Assembly (NCBI GenBank): GCA_021405325.1
Contig: QWII01000007.1
Location: 198,634 to 262,633, forward strand
Direction of reading: 5' to 3'
Source of the DNA: Caldilinea sp. CFX5
GTDB taxonomy: Bacteria > Chloroflexota > Anaerolineae > Caldilineales > Caldilineaceae
DNA length: 64,000 bases
The notes below the pieces were generated by a model. The model ran no database searches. It was not told the DNA's origin and saw only the letters and a list, made by a program, of their open reading frames with translations. Positions 9,460 to 17,074 of the stretch are shown one piece after another. Position numbers and translations under genes: made by a program. The stretch's first letter is position 1; every line of letters begins with the position of its first letter.

Positions 9460-10200
9460 CTATTCTGTCAACACAAGGTCGGCAATGATTGCTATCCCTT
9501 CAGCAAAGTGGATCTTTAGTTGATAGATACCGGCTTTAATGTCACGAAAAGTGAAGTAGCCGAGCGAATTCGTGGTCGCACGTAAGCCCCGTCCACCCCG
9601 CTGATTTTGTAGAATGAGTAGAAGGTCGGCTAGCGGCGCCTCCTCATTGGCCGTGTGGTTAATCATCCCACTCATTATCCAGCGTTCGCCATACAGAGGA
9701 TGGGTAATCTGTATACGGACAGATGCTTGCGCTTCCTCGACTACATAAAATCGCTCTGTCATCGCTCCCGCCTTCATTGTCGGCGCGTCGGAAGAGCGCA
9801 CTCCAGCCGCCTGAGGCCGGCTTGTGTGAGAAGCGTTGGGGGAGGCGACTAGGCGCGCAAACCACGGGGATGATGGGCGCTGTTGTGGCCTTGCCCGTTG
9901 TTGTCTTGCTTCGTGGCGCAGGCTTGCCATCTCAGCGCGCCCTCGCAGACTATTGCGCTCGTAAGCGGCGACAAACAGCTTTTGTTGGTCAGATGCTTGC
10001 TCCAACGCCACATCCACCAAATCACCGGGCGCCGGACGACCAATGCCATCAAAGGTTTGATAGAGCCAGGCGTCTAGCGCGCGCAATTCTTCTAATTTCT
10101 GCTGTAAGGCTGGGGAGGCACGGAGCGCTTCGTCAAGCCCCGGAATCTCTTCGCCTTCTAAATAAGCCAATAAATCAACATCAGAAATTGGGTGCATCAT
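9460..10200 (-). CDS. Putative anti-sigma protein with C-terminal beta-sandwich
   Basis: 246 residues. The N-terminus (DVDLLAYLEGE, then helices to about 80) resembles the sigma-binding start of anti-sigma factors but lacks the HxxxCxxC zinc motif. Residues of about 85-150 are an Arg/Gln/Ser/Pro-rich, probably disordered linker. Residues of about 158-246 form a beta-sandwich like carboxypeptidase-regulatory domains (SLGYFTFRDIKAGIYQLKI). No membrane helix is seen, so it would act in the cytosol. It lies after the sigma gene and 4-22 bases before the TPR-CHAT gene. I infer that it holds the sigma factor and could be cut in the linker by the CHAT protease. That function rests on context, not on a firm family match. 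Confidence 0.55.
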   Translation of the reverse strand: MMHPISDVDLLAYLEGEEIPGLDEALRASPALQQKLEELRALDAWLYQTFDGIGRPAPGDLVDVALEQASDQQKLFVAAYERNSLRGRAEMASLRHEARQQRARPQQRPSSPWFARLVASPNASHTSRPQAAGVRSSDAPTMKAGAMTERFYVVEEAQASVRIQITHPLYGERWIMSGMINHTANEEAPLADLLLILQNQRGGRGLRATTNSLGYFTFRDIKAGIYQLKIHFAEGIAIIADLVLTE

Positions 10201-10242
10201 AAACTCGCTTTGCCAATTGATTCAACATCCCGATTCGGCTTG

Positions 10243-10317
10243 GGCTTCCCTTCCCCGAAGAGGCAACTGATATTCTGTCGTACCCAACAGGTCCCGCCTC
10301 TTTGGGGAAGGGGAGCC
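10243..10317. repeat. 22-bp imperfect inverted repeat between sigma and anti-sigma genes
   Basis: Arms 10243-10264 and 10296-10317 pair over 22 bases with two imperfections (one could be G-U), around a 31-base loop. It lies in the 233-base gap of the minus-strand sigma/anti-sigma/CHAT operon. It could lower read-through from the sigma gene into the downstream genes. Confidence 0.6.
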
Positions 10318-10433
10318 ACGCCAATGTCTGCCTAGGTACGGTTCAACGGTATAGCCGATAGCTCTACCTTTATAAACACGAATTGAAACTGCTTTGTTGA
10401 TCGAATGTTGGCCCTCTACAATTAGGTTGCCCA

Positions 10434-11159
10434 TCATCGCGCAACAGTCGATTCGCACAGCAGTTGCAACAACCCAACAATGATTGGCATTTGCACAGCG
10501 GTCATTCCTTGCAGACGCAGTGCCGTCACTGTGCGCGTTTCAAGCCCCATGATTTCGGCAATTTCCGCCGTAGATTCGCCCAAGCCATAGTAACGCTCAA
10601 GTACTTCGCGGACTTGTGGGTTGGGCAGCTTACTCAAAATCTGCTGCCAGAGCAAACGCCGCTCAATTTCGTTGGCTGGTGATGGTATGGTTAATCCTGC
10701 CGGAGCCTGGTACTTATATTGCTCATTTTCATCGGGGAAAGATACAATAAGCGGCACGCGTTGCTGTTGGCGTTTTAGATTCAGAACAAAATGATGTAAC
10801 GTAATATTGACATAACTACAATACTCTGCAAAGGTTGAGACGCGAAAGGGGGCTGATCGATTGTTGAATTTTTGTAATAGCCGCAAATTAATTTCTTGAA
10901 CAATATCCTCTATCTCGCCAAGTAGTTCAGGGTATTTTCTTTGACATCGGCGCATGATGATGGGTTTTGAAATGCGCTCAAGGAGGATGCCACGCGCCTC
11001 CATATTTTGCTCTACAACGGCGCGCCTGACGATTTCGGCACAGCTTGCGCTATCGACGACCAGCCCACTACGATACGCTGCCATTTTCTCTTGGCACTCA
11101 CCGAGCAGATCCATTAATGTTTTTTCAGCCAAGAGCTGAAGCGAGTCATAGGTATTCAT
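10434..11159 (-). CDS. RNA polymerase sigma-70-family factor (ECF-like)
   Basis: 241 residues. The middle part contains a sigma region 2-like helix set, with GEIEDIVQEINLRLLQKFN (polymerase-binding and DNA-melting region) near residues 80-105. The C-terminal part has a region 4-like helix-turn-helix: LPNPQVREVLERYYGLGEST followed by AEIAEIMGLETRTVTALRLQ (about 175-222). It therefore looks like an alternative sigma factor of the ECF type, with an extra N-terminal 50 residues not recognised. It heads the minus-strand cluster with the putative anti-sigma gene and the TPR-CHAT gene. The likely regulon includes this operon itself, but no promoter could be assigned. Confidence 0.82.
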   Translation of the reverse strand: MNTYDSLQLLAEKTLMDLLGECQEKMAAYRSGLVVDSASCAEIVRRAVVEQNMEARGILLERISKPIIMRRCQRKYPELLGEIEDIVQEINLRLLQKFNNRSAPFRVSTFAEYCSYVNITLHHFVLNLKRQQQRVPLIVSFPDENEQYKYQAPAGLTIPSPANEIERRLLWQQILSKLPNPQVREVLERYYGLGESTAEIAEIMGLETRTVTALRLQGMTAVQMPIIVGLLQLLCESTVAR

Positions 11160-11240
11160 AAATCATATCACAGAGCATAAAAGATGTTGTGCAATTGTGA
11201 GCCGGGGTCTATTTCAAGTTTAGGGCGAGTTTGGTACGCC

Positions 11241-11314
11241 ATCAGCGTGCATTGCACGGGGCACAGATCTTCAGAAGACAAGCAGGACGTCTGACACGTG
11301 CAATGCACGCTGAT
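11241..11314. repeat. 18-bp perfect inverted repeat upstream of the sigma gene
   Basis: Arms 11241-11258 (ATCAGCGTGCATTGCACG) and 11297-11314 are perfect complements around a 38-base spacer. It lies between the sigma gene start and the broken rhamnosidase gene. The arms contain the self-complementary TGCATTGCA-like core. It may be a terminator for the remnant or another of the intergenic palindromic elements of this genome. Confidence 0.7.
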
Positions 11315-11319
11315 TTACC

Positions 11320-11937
11320 TTAAAACTGATATGCGCCCGTGCGTTGAGAAAATTGAACTGGCATTGAATTGAATAGAAGTATAGTTGTAGTATTAATCAG
11401 AAGTGTGAAAAAGTCAACAAGGAATAACGAGTTATGCTCACCCTTTCTTTCCTTATTTTGCCGTGCGCCCAGGCCAACATGGCCCGCGGCCCAACCATCA
11501 CCCAGAATAAAGGCTTTGCGCATGTAAGGAGCCGGTACAGTGGTGCGGGGGCCGCCGGTCAATGATGCGCCAATCCACTTGGCTTTCCAATCAGCGCGCC
11601 GCAAGAGACCCATTTCAAACCAGGCCGGTTCGCTGGCGGCCGTATTGCCTTGTTCATCCCAGATGGTCACTTGCCAATAGACGCGCTGGCGCGCGGTGAC
11701 TGGCTTGCCCTCGTAGGGCAGTTGAATCGATTGAGCGGAGACAACTTTGCCGGTGTCCCAATAATCGGCTCTGCCTGCTTGTAACAGGGTGGGATCGCTG
11801 GCGGCGCGAAGGCGGTAGGCGGTCTGGCGGGCGCCTCGTTGGTCGCTTTGCAGTTGCCGGGCGAGGCGGGGCGCCGGCACATCAATGCCCAGGGGATTGG
11901 TGTGGTATTCGCAGGTGAGGTTGGTAACCGTGATCAT
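11320..11937 (-). pseudogene. Remnant of a GH78 alpha-L-rhamnosidase
   Basis: The first 143 or so codons match the N-terminus of bacterial GH78 rhamnosidases (CEYHTNPLGIDVPAPRL, YWDTGKV, RVYWQVTIWDE, WKAKWIGA, PYMRKAF). The sequence then jumps directly to ILGDGWAAGHVGLGARQ, a motif that in the family lies some 60-80 residues further on. After that it becomes unrelated (NKERKGEHNSLFLVDFF). A complete enzyme is about 900 residues, so the gene has both an in-frame internal deletion and loss of its 3' three-quarters, including the catalytic barrel. It is unlikely to be active. Confidence 0.8.
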
Positions 11938-11945
11938 AAAATTTC

Positions 11946-12022
11946 CGTGTTGCGTGATTCGTGTTGGATGATTCGTGTTGCGTGTTGCGGGCTATTTCAC
12001 GAATCACGCATTACGCAGCACG
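11946..12022. repeat. Palindromic element with GTGATTCGTG-type arms
   Basis: Left part CGTGTTGCGTGATTCGTG (11946-11963) pairs with CACGAATCACGCATTACGCA... (11998-12022). The same GTGATTCGTG/CACGAATCACG words recur at 15203-15280, 16983-17053 and 21985-22016. The element overlaps the 3' end of thrH and supplies its stop codon. Confidence 0.7.
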
Positions 12023-12637
12023 GTTGAGAAATTGTTCAATCAACGCTTTTAGACTCGCGTAGTCATAAGCGGCGGGATATTGGGGAAATTCAGCGGCGAC
12101 ATTGGCCGGCGGGCAGAAGAGCGCACCGGTGTCGGCTTCGGCCAGCATAGTGGTGTCATTGTACGAATCGCCAAAGGCCATGGTGCGAAAGCCCAGGTTG
12201 CGAAAGGCGCGCACCGCTTGTTTTTTGCTTTCGGGAATGCGCAACTGGTAGCCGATCAAGCTTTGGTTGGCGTCGGTTTGCAGCGAGTGGGCAAAAATAG
12301 TCGGATAGCCGAGCTTACCCAGCAGGGGGGTGACAAATTCATAGTAACTATCGGTTAGAATGAGCAAGCGTGTACGCTCTTGAATCCAACGAATCATGGC
12401 GGCGGCGCCGGGGAGCGGATCGACGGTAGCGATAACAGCGTGAATGTCTGTCAGCGTCAACTTGTGTTCAGCCAGAATGCGCAGCCGCATTTGCATCAAT
12501 TCATCATAATTGGCAATCTCACGCGTCGTCAGGGAAAGCTGATTGATGCCGGTCTTTTCGGCGACGGCAATCCAAATCTCCGGCAAAAAGACGCCTTCTA
12601 AATCCGAGGCGATCAGTGTCGGCTTGCTCACATTCAT
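12011..12637 (-). CDS. thrH: ThrH-type HAD phosphatase (phosphoserine phosphatase / homoserine phosphotransferase)
   Basis: 208 residues, near the usual 205 of ThrH. The HAD motifs are visible: SDLEGV at the N-terminus (in ThrH the catalytic Asp pair reads DLEG), LTDSYYEF (motif II), and FGDSYNDTTMLAEAD (motif IV). The segment EIWIAVAEKTGI, LTTREIANYDELM, RLRILAEH matches ThrH closely. Known ThrH hydrolyses phosphoserine and can pass the phosphate to homoserine, linking serine and threonine synthesis. The ATG at 12637 follows AAAGGA. It stands alone on the minus strand, divergent from the sulfate operon. Confidence 0.92.
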   Translation of the reverse strand: MNVSKPTLIASDLEGVFLPEIWIAVAEKTGINQLSLTTREIANYDELMQMRLRILAEHKLTLTDIHAVIATVDPLPGAAAMIRWIQERTRLLILTDSYYEFVTPLLGKLGYPTIFAHSLQTDANQSLIGYQLRIPESKKQAVRAFRNLGFRTMAFGDSYNDTTMLAEADTGALFCPPANVAAEFPQYPAAYDYASLKALIEQFLNRAA

Positions 12638-12674
12638 AAATGCATTTTTCCTTTATAGTTTTCTGATTGTTGCG

Positions 12675-12727
12675 TAATCAAGACTTTCGTCTTTGCTCAA
12701 GCCGGACAGAGACAAAAGTCTTGATTA
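12675..12727. repeat. Inverted repeat between thrH and the sulfate operon
   Basis: Arms 12675-12687 (TAATCAAGACTTT) and 12715-12727 are perfect complements, extended by CGTCT/AGACA, around a spacer. It lies between the divergent thrH start and the promoter of the leader-peptide gene. It could insulate the two units or be another palindromic element. Confidence 0.65.
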
Positions 12728-12758
12728 CCGGCTGAATCTTGTTTTGCTATGCTTATAT

Positions 12759-12787
12759 TTGACAAGCAGAGTGGAGCCTATTATACT
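12759..12787 (+). promoter_or_regulatory. Consensus sigma-70 promoter of the sulfate/siroheme operon
   Basis: TTGACA at 12759-12764 is followed after exactly 17 bases by TATACT at 12782-12787. This is a full -35 match and a 5/6 -10 match. It would start RNA near 12794, about 65 bases before the leader-peptide ATG and about 670 bases before the sulfite reductase gene. The long leader suggests control after initiation. Confidence 0.8.
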
Positions 12788-12858
12788 CCCTTCTCAAGGG
12801 AAAGCCTACTTATGGCTTGGCAATTATTCTGAATCATCGTTTGTCCTTGGAGGTCCTT

Positions 12859-13038
12859 ATGCAACCCGACCGTTTGTTGCGTCTTTCGAGACGTAGCCAG
12901 GAGCGCTTGTCGCACATTGCACGTGCGCAAGTCAGCGCGCGCCTGTCATCCCCCCTCGCTGCTACGACCGCTCTCACCGCTTCGGTTTGCCTCACCGCCA
13001 CCCTCTGTTGTTGTCCCTGTTGTTGCTCCTGTATTTAG
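12859..13038 (+). CDS. Cys-rich leader peptide (candidate cysteine-sensing attenuator)
   Basis: 59 codons. The ATG has a strong GGAGGT site 4 bases upstream. The peptide is basic at the start (MQPDRLLRLSRRSQ) and ends LCCCPCCCSCI, encoded TGT TGT TGT CCC TGT TGT TGC TCC TGT, giving seven Cys in nine codons just before the stop. It lies between a consensus promoter and the cysteine-pathway operon, about 430 bases ahead of the sulfite reductase start. Runs of the end-product's codons in a short upstream frame are the classic mark of ribosome-mediated attenuation, and Cys-rich leader frames are known ahead of sulfur genes in mycobacteria. I infer that ribosome stalling at low Cys-tRNA raises operon expression. 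No matched terminator/anti-terminator pair was proven. Confidence 0.7.
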   Translation: MQPDRLLRLSRRSQERLSHIARAQVSARLSSPLAATTALTASVCLTATLCCCPCCCSCI

Positions 13039-13300
13039 TGCAACCTTGCTTGCACCTACTTCCAATTTTCCTGGCTGTTCCAACTGAATAATTGCGGGAT
13101 ACCTTTTTTATCCTGAATGTTGCAAAGTTGCAACTGGCATTGACGCTGTTTGGGGTTGCTTGTTGTTTTTGCGCGTTTCCTCGCGAATCCAGCCAGCAAT
13201 AACCTTTCATGATGGTAATGTAGTGAATGGCTTAGGGTTATTTTTGCACTCTTACTGCTCACCGTGGAGCAACTCTTGATCAAATGTATTTTTAGTCGGT
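13039..13300 (+). other. Leader region between Cys-rich peptide and palindrome
   Basis: No gene seen. It holds short complementary words (GTTGCAAAGTTGCAAC near 13120; GGATACCTTTTTTATCC near 13096) that could form alternative hairpins next to the leader-peptide stop. They are candidate parts of an attenuator but too short to assign. Confidence 0.4.
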
Positions 13301-13442
13301 AGTCAAGACTGATGCAGGTTACACAAATAATCCGGTCATCGTAGGTGCGGTTTGTAACCGCACTGGCTCCGAAAGACAAGTGCGGTTACAAACCGCACCT
13401 ACGATGACCGAAATAAATTCGTAACGCTCATCAGTCTTGACT
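13301..13442. repeat. Palindromic element, family A, copy 1
   Basis: The core arms 13333-13364 and 13379-13410 are perfect 32-bp complements around a 14-base loop. The core word GTAGGTGCGGTTTGTAACCG recurs at the right edge of the window (63929-64000). Outside it, AGTCAAGACTGATG (13301-13314) pairs with 13429-13442, so nearly all 142 bases are one palindrome. It ends 24 bases before the sulfite reductase ATG and would be a very stable RNA hairpin in the operon leader. Confidence 0.9.
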
Positions 13443-13466
13443 GCAAAACTGGGAGGAATCTGAACA

Positions 13467-15197
13467 ATGTCTGTCGAAACAATCAAAGCGGAAAGTAATG
13501 GTCTGCGCGGCCGCCTGCCGATTGAGCTACAGGAGCCGACCCCTAACTTTTCCGATGATGTCTGGCAAATTCTGAAATTTCATGGCATGTATCAACAACA
13601 TGACCGGGATGTGCGTGGGCGCAACAATCGCGTCTACAATTTCATGATCCGCAGCAAGTTGCCCGGCGGCAAGTTGACGGCGCAACAATATCTGGTGCAA
13701 GATGCGCTGGCTGATCAATTCGGTCAGGGCGACCTGCGCTTCACCACCCGCCAGGGCATCCAATTGCATGGCGTGATCAAAGGCAATCTACAAGCCACCC
13801 TGCGTGCGCTCAACGGTGTGTTGGTGACGACGCTAGGCGCCTGTGGTGATGTGGTGCGCAATGTCATGTCCTGCCCCGCCCCCTTTGGCGACCCGGTGCG
13901 CGCCCAACTGCAAGCCACCGCCGAAGCGATCAGCCAACACCTGGCCCCGCGCAGCAACGCCTATCACGAAATCTGGCTGGAAGGGGATGACGGCAAGAAG
14001 ACGTTGCAGAGCTTTTCCAATGGCGAGACGAACGGCCATGTCAATGGCGCTATCAACGGTGTCGTCCACAGCGCCAAGGAAGAACACGAGCCAATCTACG
14101 GCAAAACCTATTTGCCGCGCAAGTTTAAGATCGCTCTGGCCTTCCCCGGTGATAACTGCACCGACATTCTGACCAATGACATTGGCTTGGTCGGCCTCTT
14201 TGAAGGCGATAAGCTCTATGGTTTCAACGTCTTTGCCGGCGGCGGCTTGGGATCAACCCACAACAACGCTGAAACCTTCCCGCTGCTGGCCAAGCCGCTG
14301 GGCTATGCGCCGGCGGACAAAATCATCGATGTCGTCGAGAAGATCGTCATGGTGCAACGGGACTTTGGCGACCGTGAAGATCGCAAACATGCCCGTATGA
14401 AATATCTGATTCATGAGTGGGGCATCGACCGTTTCCGCGCCAAGGTGGAGGAATATCTGGGCTACGGCATCGAACCATTACACCCCATGCCCGACCTGCA
14501 AGCCGAAGATCACCTGGGCTGGCAAGAGCAGGCCGACGGCAATTGGTTCTACGGCATCTATGTGGAAAATGGTCGCCTGCGTGACAATGGCGACAGTCGC
14601 CCGCGCAGCGCCGTGCGCGCCCTGGTGCAGCGCTACCGGCCGGGCGTCTATATTACCCCGCAGCAAAATGTGCTGTTGAGCGGCTTTACCACGGCCCAGA
14701 AGGCCGAAGTGGAACAGTTCCTGGCCGACTACGGCGTCGCCACCGTCGAGCAGTTGACCAATGTCCGCCGCCATTCACTGGCCTGTCCGGCGTTGCCGAC
14801 TTGTGGCCTGGCCTTGGCCGAAGCGGAACGCTTCCTGCCCAGCGTCATCGACCAACTGGAGTCGATTGTGGCCGAACTGGGGCTGGACAAAGAACTCTTT
14901 ACCGTGCGCATGACCGGTTGCCCCAATGGCTGCGCCCGTCCTTATGTGGCCGACATCGGTCTGGTTGGGCGTTCGCTGGGCAAATACACGCTCTTCCTGG
15001 GCGGCAACCCGGAAGGCACCCGTCTGAACACCCAGTATCAAGATCTGATTCCCGCCGCTGAACTGCCGGGGGTGCTTCGCCAGGTTTTGCTGGCCTACCG
15101 CCAAACCCGCCAGGACGGGGAACGGGTCGGTGATTGGGCAAACCGCGTTGGGGTTGACTTAATTCGCGAGTTGAGTGACTCACTCGTCGTTGCATGA
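13467..15197 (+). CDS. sir: Assimilatory sulfite reductase, siroheme/[4Fe-4S] hemoprotein
   Basis: 576 residues; the ATG follows GGGAGGA. It belongs to the nitrite/sulfite reductase family: N-terminal ferrodoxin-like half with RFTTRQGIQLHGV, a siroheme-binding TLGACGDVVRNVMSCPAP, and the cluster ligands C440 and C446 (SLACPALPTC), C485 and C489 (MTGCPNGCARPY). The ending resembles sulfite rather than nitrite reductases (YTLFLGGNPEGTRLN). It reduces sulfite to sulfide with six electrons. No flavoprotein CysJ is nearby, so ferredoxin is the likely donor. An Asn/Gly-rich insert (about residues 185-213, NGETNGHVNGAINGVVHS) interrupts the usual fold. It is first in an operon that also makes its siroheme. 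Confidence 0.92.
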   Translation: MSVETIKAESNGLRGRLPIELQEPTPNFSDDVWQILKFHGMYQQHDRDVRGRNNRVYNFMIRSKLPGGKLTAQQYLVQDALADQFGQGDLRFTTRQGIQLHGVIKGNLQATLRALNGVLVTTLGACGDVVRNVMSCPAPFGDPVRAQLQATAEAISQHLAPRSNAYHEIWLEGDDGKKTLQSFSNGETNGHVNGAINGVVHSAKEEHEPIYGKTYLPRKFKIALAFPGDNCTDILTNDIGLVGLFEGDKLYGFNVFAGGGLGSTHNNAETFPLLAKPLGYAPADKIIDVVEKIVMVQRDFGDREDRKHARMKYLIHEWGIDRFRAKVEEYLGYGIEPLHPMPDLQAEDHLGWQEQADGNWFYGIYVENGRLRDNGDSRPRSAVRALVQRYRPGVYITPQQNVLLSGFTTAQKAEVEQFLADYGVATVEQLTNVRRHSLACPALPTCGLALAEAERFLPSVIDQLESIVAELGLDKELFTVRMTGCPNGCARPYVADIGLVGRSLGKYTLFLGGNPEGTRLNTQYQDLIPAAELPGVLRQVLLAYRQTRQDGERVGDWANRVGVDLIRELSDSLVVA

Positions 15198-15202
15198 GAA
15201 TG

Positions 15203-15280
15203 GCGTGCTGCGTGCTGCGTGTTTCGTGATTTGTGACAAAGAAAGCTCACGCCACACGAATCACGTAGCACGCAGCACGC
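15203..15280. repeat. Palindromic element with GTGATT/AATCAC arms between sir and cysH
   Basis: GCGTGCTGCGTGCT (15203-15216) pairs perfectly with AGCACGCAGCACGC (15267-15280). Inside, CGTGATTTGTG pairs imperfectly with CACACGAATCACG. The inner words match the elements at 11946, 16983 and 21985. It fills most of the 102-base gap in the operon. Confidence 0.75.
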
Positions 15281-15299
15281 AAAGATAACGGAGCATCGT

Positions 15300-16058
15300 A
15301 TGAACGCATCATTGACGCAAGCCGCCACACCGACCACGGCGCCGGTTGGCTTTCTGGATTGGACTCGCATTGTCTTTGCCCGCCTGAGCAGTCGCTTTGA
15401 TGCGGCGGCGACAACTGATCTGCTGCGCTGGTCGATCCAAACTTTTGGGACGGGTTTAACGATTGGCACCTCCTTTGGCGCCAGCGGCCTTGTGCTGATG
15501 GATCTGGCTTTGCAAATCCAACCGGATGTGGACATTTTTTATATTGACACCGGTTACTTTTTCCCGGAAACCCAGCAACTCATCACGCAGTTGGAAACCC
15601 ACTATCAGCGCACCTTTCGCCGCGTCACTGCACAACTGAGCATTCAGGAGCAGGAGAAGCGCTACGGGCCAAACCTTTACCAAAATGATCCCGATCTCTG
15701 CTGTCATGTGCGCAAAGTTAGTCCCATGAAGCAAGCATTGGCTGATAGCACAGCCTGGGTTTCCGCCTTGCGTCACGATCAAGCCGCCACTCGCAAAGAG
15801 GTGCCGATGGTACAGTGGAATGAACGCTATAATATTGTAAAAATCGCGCCCTTGATCCATTGGGAAGAGGAAGACATCTGGCAATATATTCACGAGCATA
15901 ACTTACCCTACAATGAATTGCACGACCGCAACTACCCCAGCATCGGCTGCTGGCCCTGCACCCATCCGGTGCAAGCCGGCGAGGATCTGCGGGCCGGTCG
16001 CTGGCGTGGCGCCAATAAGGTAGAGTGCGGGTTGCATTGGGAGTTGGTGACGCGGTGA
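15300..16058 (+). CDS. cysH: Adenylyl-sulfate (APS) reductase, thioredoxin-dependent
   Basis: 252 residues. TSFGASGLVLMDLAL is the PP-loop-like adenosine phosphate site. The four-Cys signature of APS-type reductases is present: C134-C135 (DPDLCCHVRKV) and C217/C220 (IGCWPCTHPV), which bind a [4Fe-4S] cluster, plus the catalytic C243 in VECGLHWE. Enzymes with the extra Cys pairs usually use APS rather than PAPS. It makes sulfite for the sulfite reductase encoded just upstream. Sulfate adenylyltransferase is not in the window. Confidence 0.93.
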   Translation: MNASLTQAATPTTAPVGFLDWTRIVFARLSSRFDAAATTDLLRWSIQTFGTGLTIGTSFGASGLVLMDLALQIQPDVDIFYIDTGYFFPETQQLITQLETHYQRTFRRVTAQLSIQEQEKRYGPNLYQNDPDLCCHVRKVSPMKQALADSTAWVSALRHDQAATRKEVPMVQWNERYNIVKIAPLIHWEEEDIWQYIHEHNLPYNELHDRNYPSIGCWPCTHPVQAGEDLRAGRWRGANKVECGLHWELVTR

Positions 16059-16060
16059 AG

Positions 16061-16202
16061 ACACAACAGCGGATTTAGAAAGCAGCGGATTTATACCTGT
16101 ATTAGTGATGGTGCGGTTACTCAATCATCACCCTTGCTTACTGTACTCATGTGTTGTATAAGCGCACCGTTAATCCGTTGCTTCCTAAATCCGTTGTTGT
16201 GT
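16061..16202. repeat. Long imperfect inverted repeat between cysH and the chelatase gene
   Basis: Bases 16061-16093 (ACACAACAGCGGATTTAGAA and on) pair with 16171-16202 with few mismatches. Inside are further complementary words (GTGATG/CATCAC). It fills nearly the whole gap and is another member of the palindrome-rich intergenic DNA, with its own arm sequence. Confidence 0.75.
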
Positions 16203-16220
16203 TCTTGGGAGTTCTGCTTT

Positions 16221-16982
16221 ATGACAAAGAAGATCGCTGCCGTCCTCGTCGGCCACGGCAGTCTACATAGCGATAGCGGCCAGGCGATGTTGCAGATTGC
16301 GGCGCTGTTGCGCGAGCAGCAGGTGGCGCCGGTGGTGGAGGCGGGCTTTCTCAATTTCAGCCGGCCGACCATGAGCGAGGCGGTGGACAAAGCGGTGGCG
16401 CACGGGGCGAATCATGTCATCATTCAGCCCTATTTCCTGATTGCAGGTCACTATGTGCGCAATGACTTGCGGCAAGCGGTGCGCACTCTGGCCGAGAAGC
16501 ACAAACCGGTGCGCTTTACCATTGCCGATGTGCTGGGCGACCATAATGCTATGTTCAACCTGGCCTGTAAACGGCTGGCGGCAGTCGATCCTGGTGGGCA
16601 AGCAACAGCAGAACAGAGCGGCGTTCTCTTTGTCGCCCACGGCACGCCGCTGGATGAGGCCAATGCGCCGATTGAGCGTCTTTTACAGCGGGTCAGTGAG
16701 CGCGCCGGCTACCGGCAAGCGGGCATCGGTTATCTCGACTGCAACCAGCCCGACATTCCCACCGCCTTTGACCAACTGGTGGCAACCGGCATCACCCACC
16801 TGACTGTGTTGCCCTATTTTCTGCACCTGGGCCGCCATGTACGCAGCGACTTGCCGGCCCTCTTTGCCGAAGCGCGCCAACGCCATGCCGGGGTGGATAT
16901 TCAGATTGCCCATCACCTGGACTATGACCCGCTGCTGGCCCAGGTCGCTGCCGAACGGATCATGGCGTCGATGATGTGTTAA
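16221..16982 (+). CDS. sirB: Sirohydrochlorin chelatase (two CbiX domains)
   Basis: 253 residues from the ATG at 16221, with GGGAG upstream; an open frame of 29 codons before it is not family-like. Two tandem CbiX-type class II chelatase halves are seen. The first starts AAVLVGHGSLHSDSG and the second starts VLFVAHGTPLDEAN; the His of each GHG/AHG is the usual metal ligand. Others in the halves: HVIIQPYFLIAGHYVRND and HLTVLPYFLHLGRHVRSDL. In siroheme synthesis it inserts Fe2+ into sirohydrochlorin. Cobalt use cannot be excluded from sequence, but neighbours (sir, cobA, precorrin-2 dehydrogenase) favour iron and siroheme. Confidence 0.88.
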   Translation: MTKKIAAVLVGHGSLHSDSGQAMLQIAALLREQQVAPVVEAGFLNFSRPTMSEAVDKAVAHGANHVIIQPYFLIAGHYVRNDLRQAVRTLAEKHKPVRFTIADVLGDHNAMFNLACKRLAAVDPGGQATAEQSGVLFVAHGTPLDEANAPIERLLQRVSERAGYRQAGIGYLDCNQPDIPTAFDQLVATGITHLTVLPYFLHLGRHVRSDLPALFAEARQRHAGVDIQIAHHLDYDPLLAQVAAERIMASMMC

Positions 16983-17053
16983 ACGTGATTCGTGAAGCGT
17001 GATTCGGTGCCTGAGCCTGTCGAAGGCACCGAATCACGCTTCACGAATCACGT
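16983..17053. repeat. Palindromic element, family C, copy 1
   Basis: Perfect 30-bp arms 16983-17012 and 17024-17053 around the 11-base loop GAGCCTGTCGA. The arms are made of GTGATTCGTG words. The element at 23026-23092 has different arms but nearly the same loop (GAGCTTGTCGA). It begins right at the stop codon of the chelatase gene. Confidence 0.9.
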
Positions 17054-17074
17054 AGTAGAAAGAAAGTTCTGTCA

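Noticed and set aside
6504..10379. Shared 11-base word TTTATAAACAC (6504-6514 and 10369-10379) upstream of two minus-strand genes, as a sigma-specific promoter
   Set aside because: Hundreds of 11-base matches are expected by chance in 64 kb, and no second box at fixed spacing was found.
13301..13442. Large palindrome considered as the dedicated attenuator of the sulfate operon
   Set aside because: Its core is repeated at the other end of the window, so it is a dispersed element. It may still act on the RNA but is not evidence by itself of a built-in attenuator.
13467..15197. Nitrite reductase
   Set aside because: The ending motifs and the neighbouring APS reductase and siroheme genes favour sulfite reductase.
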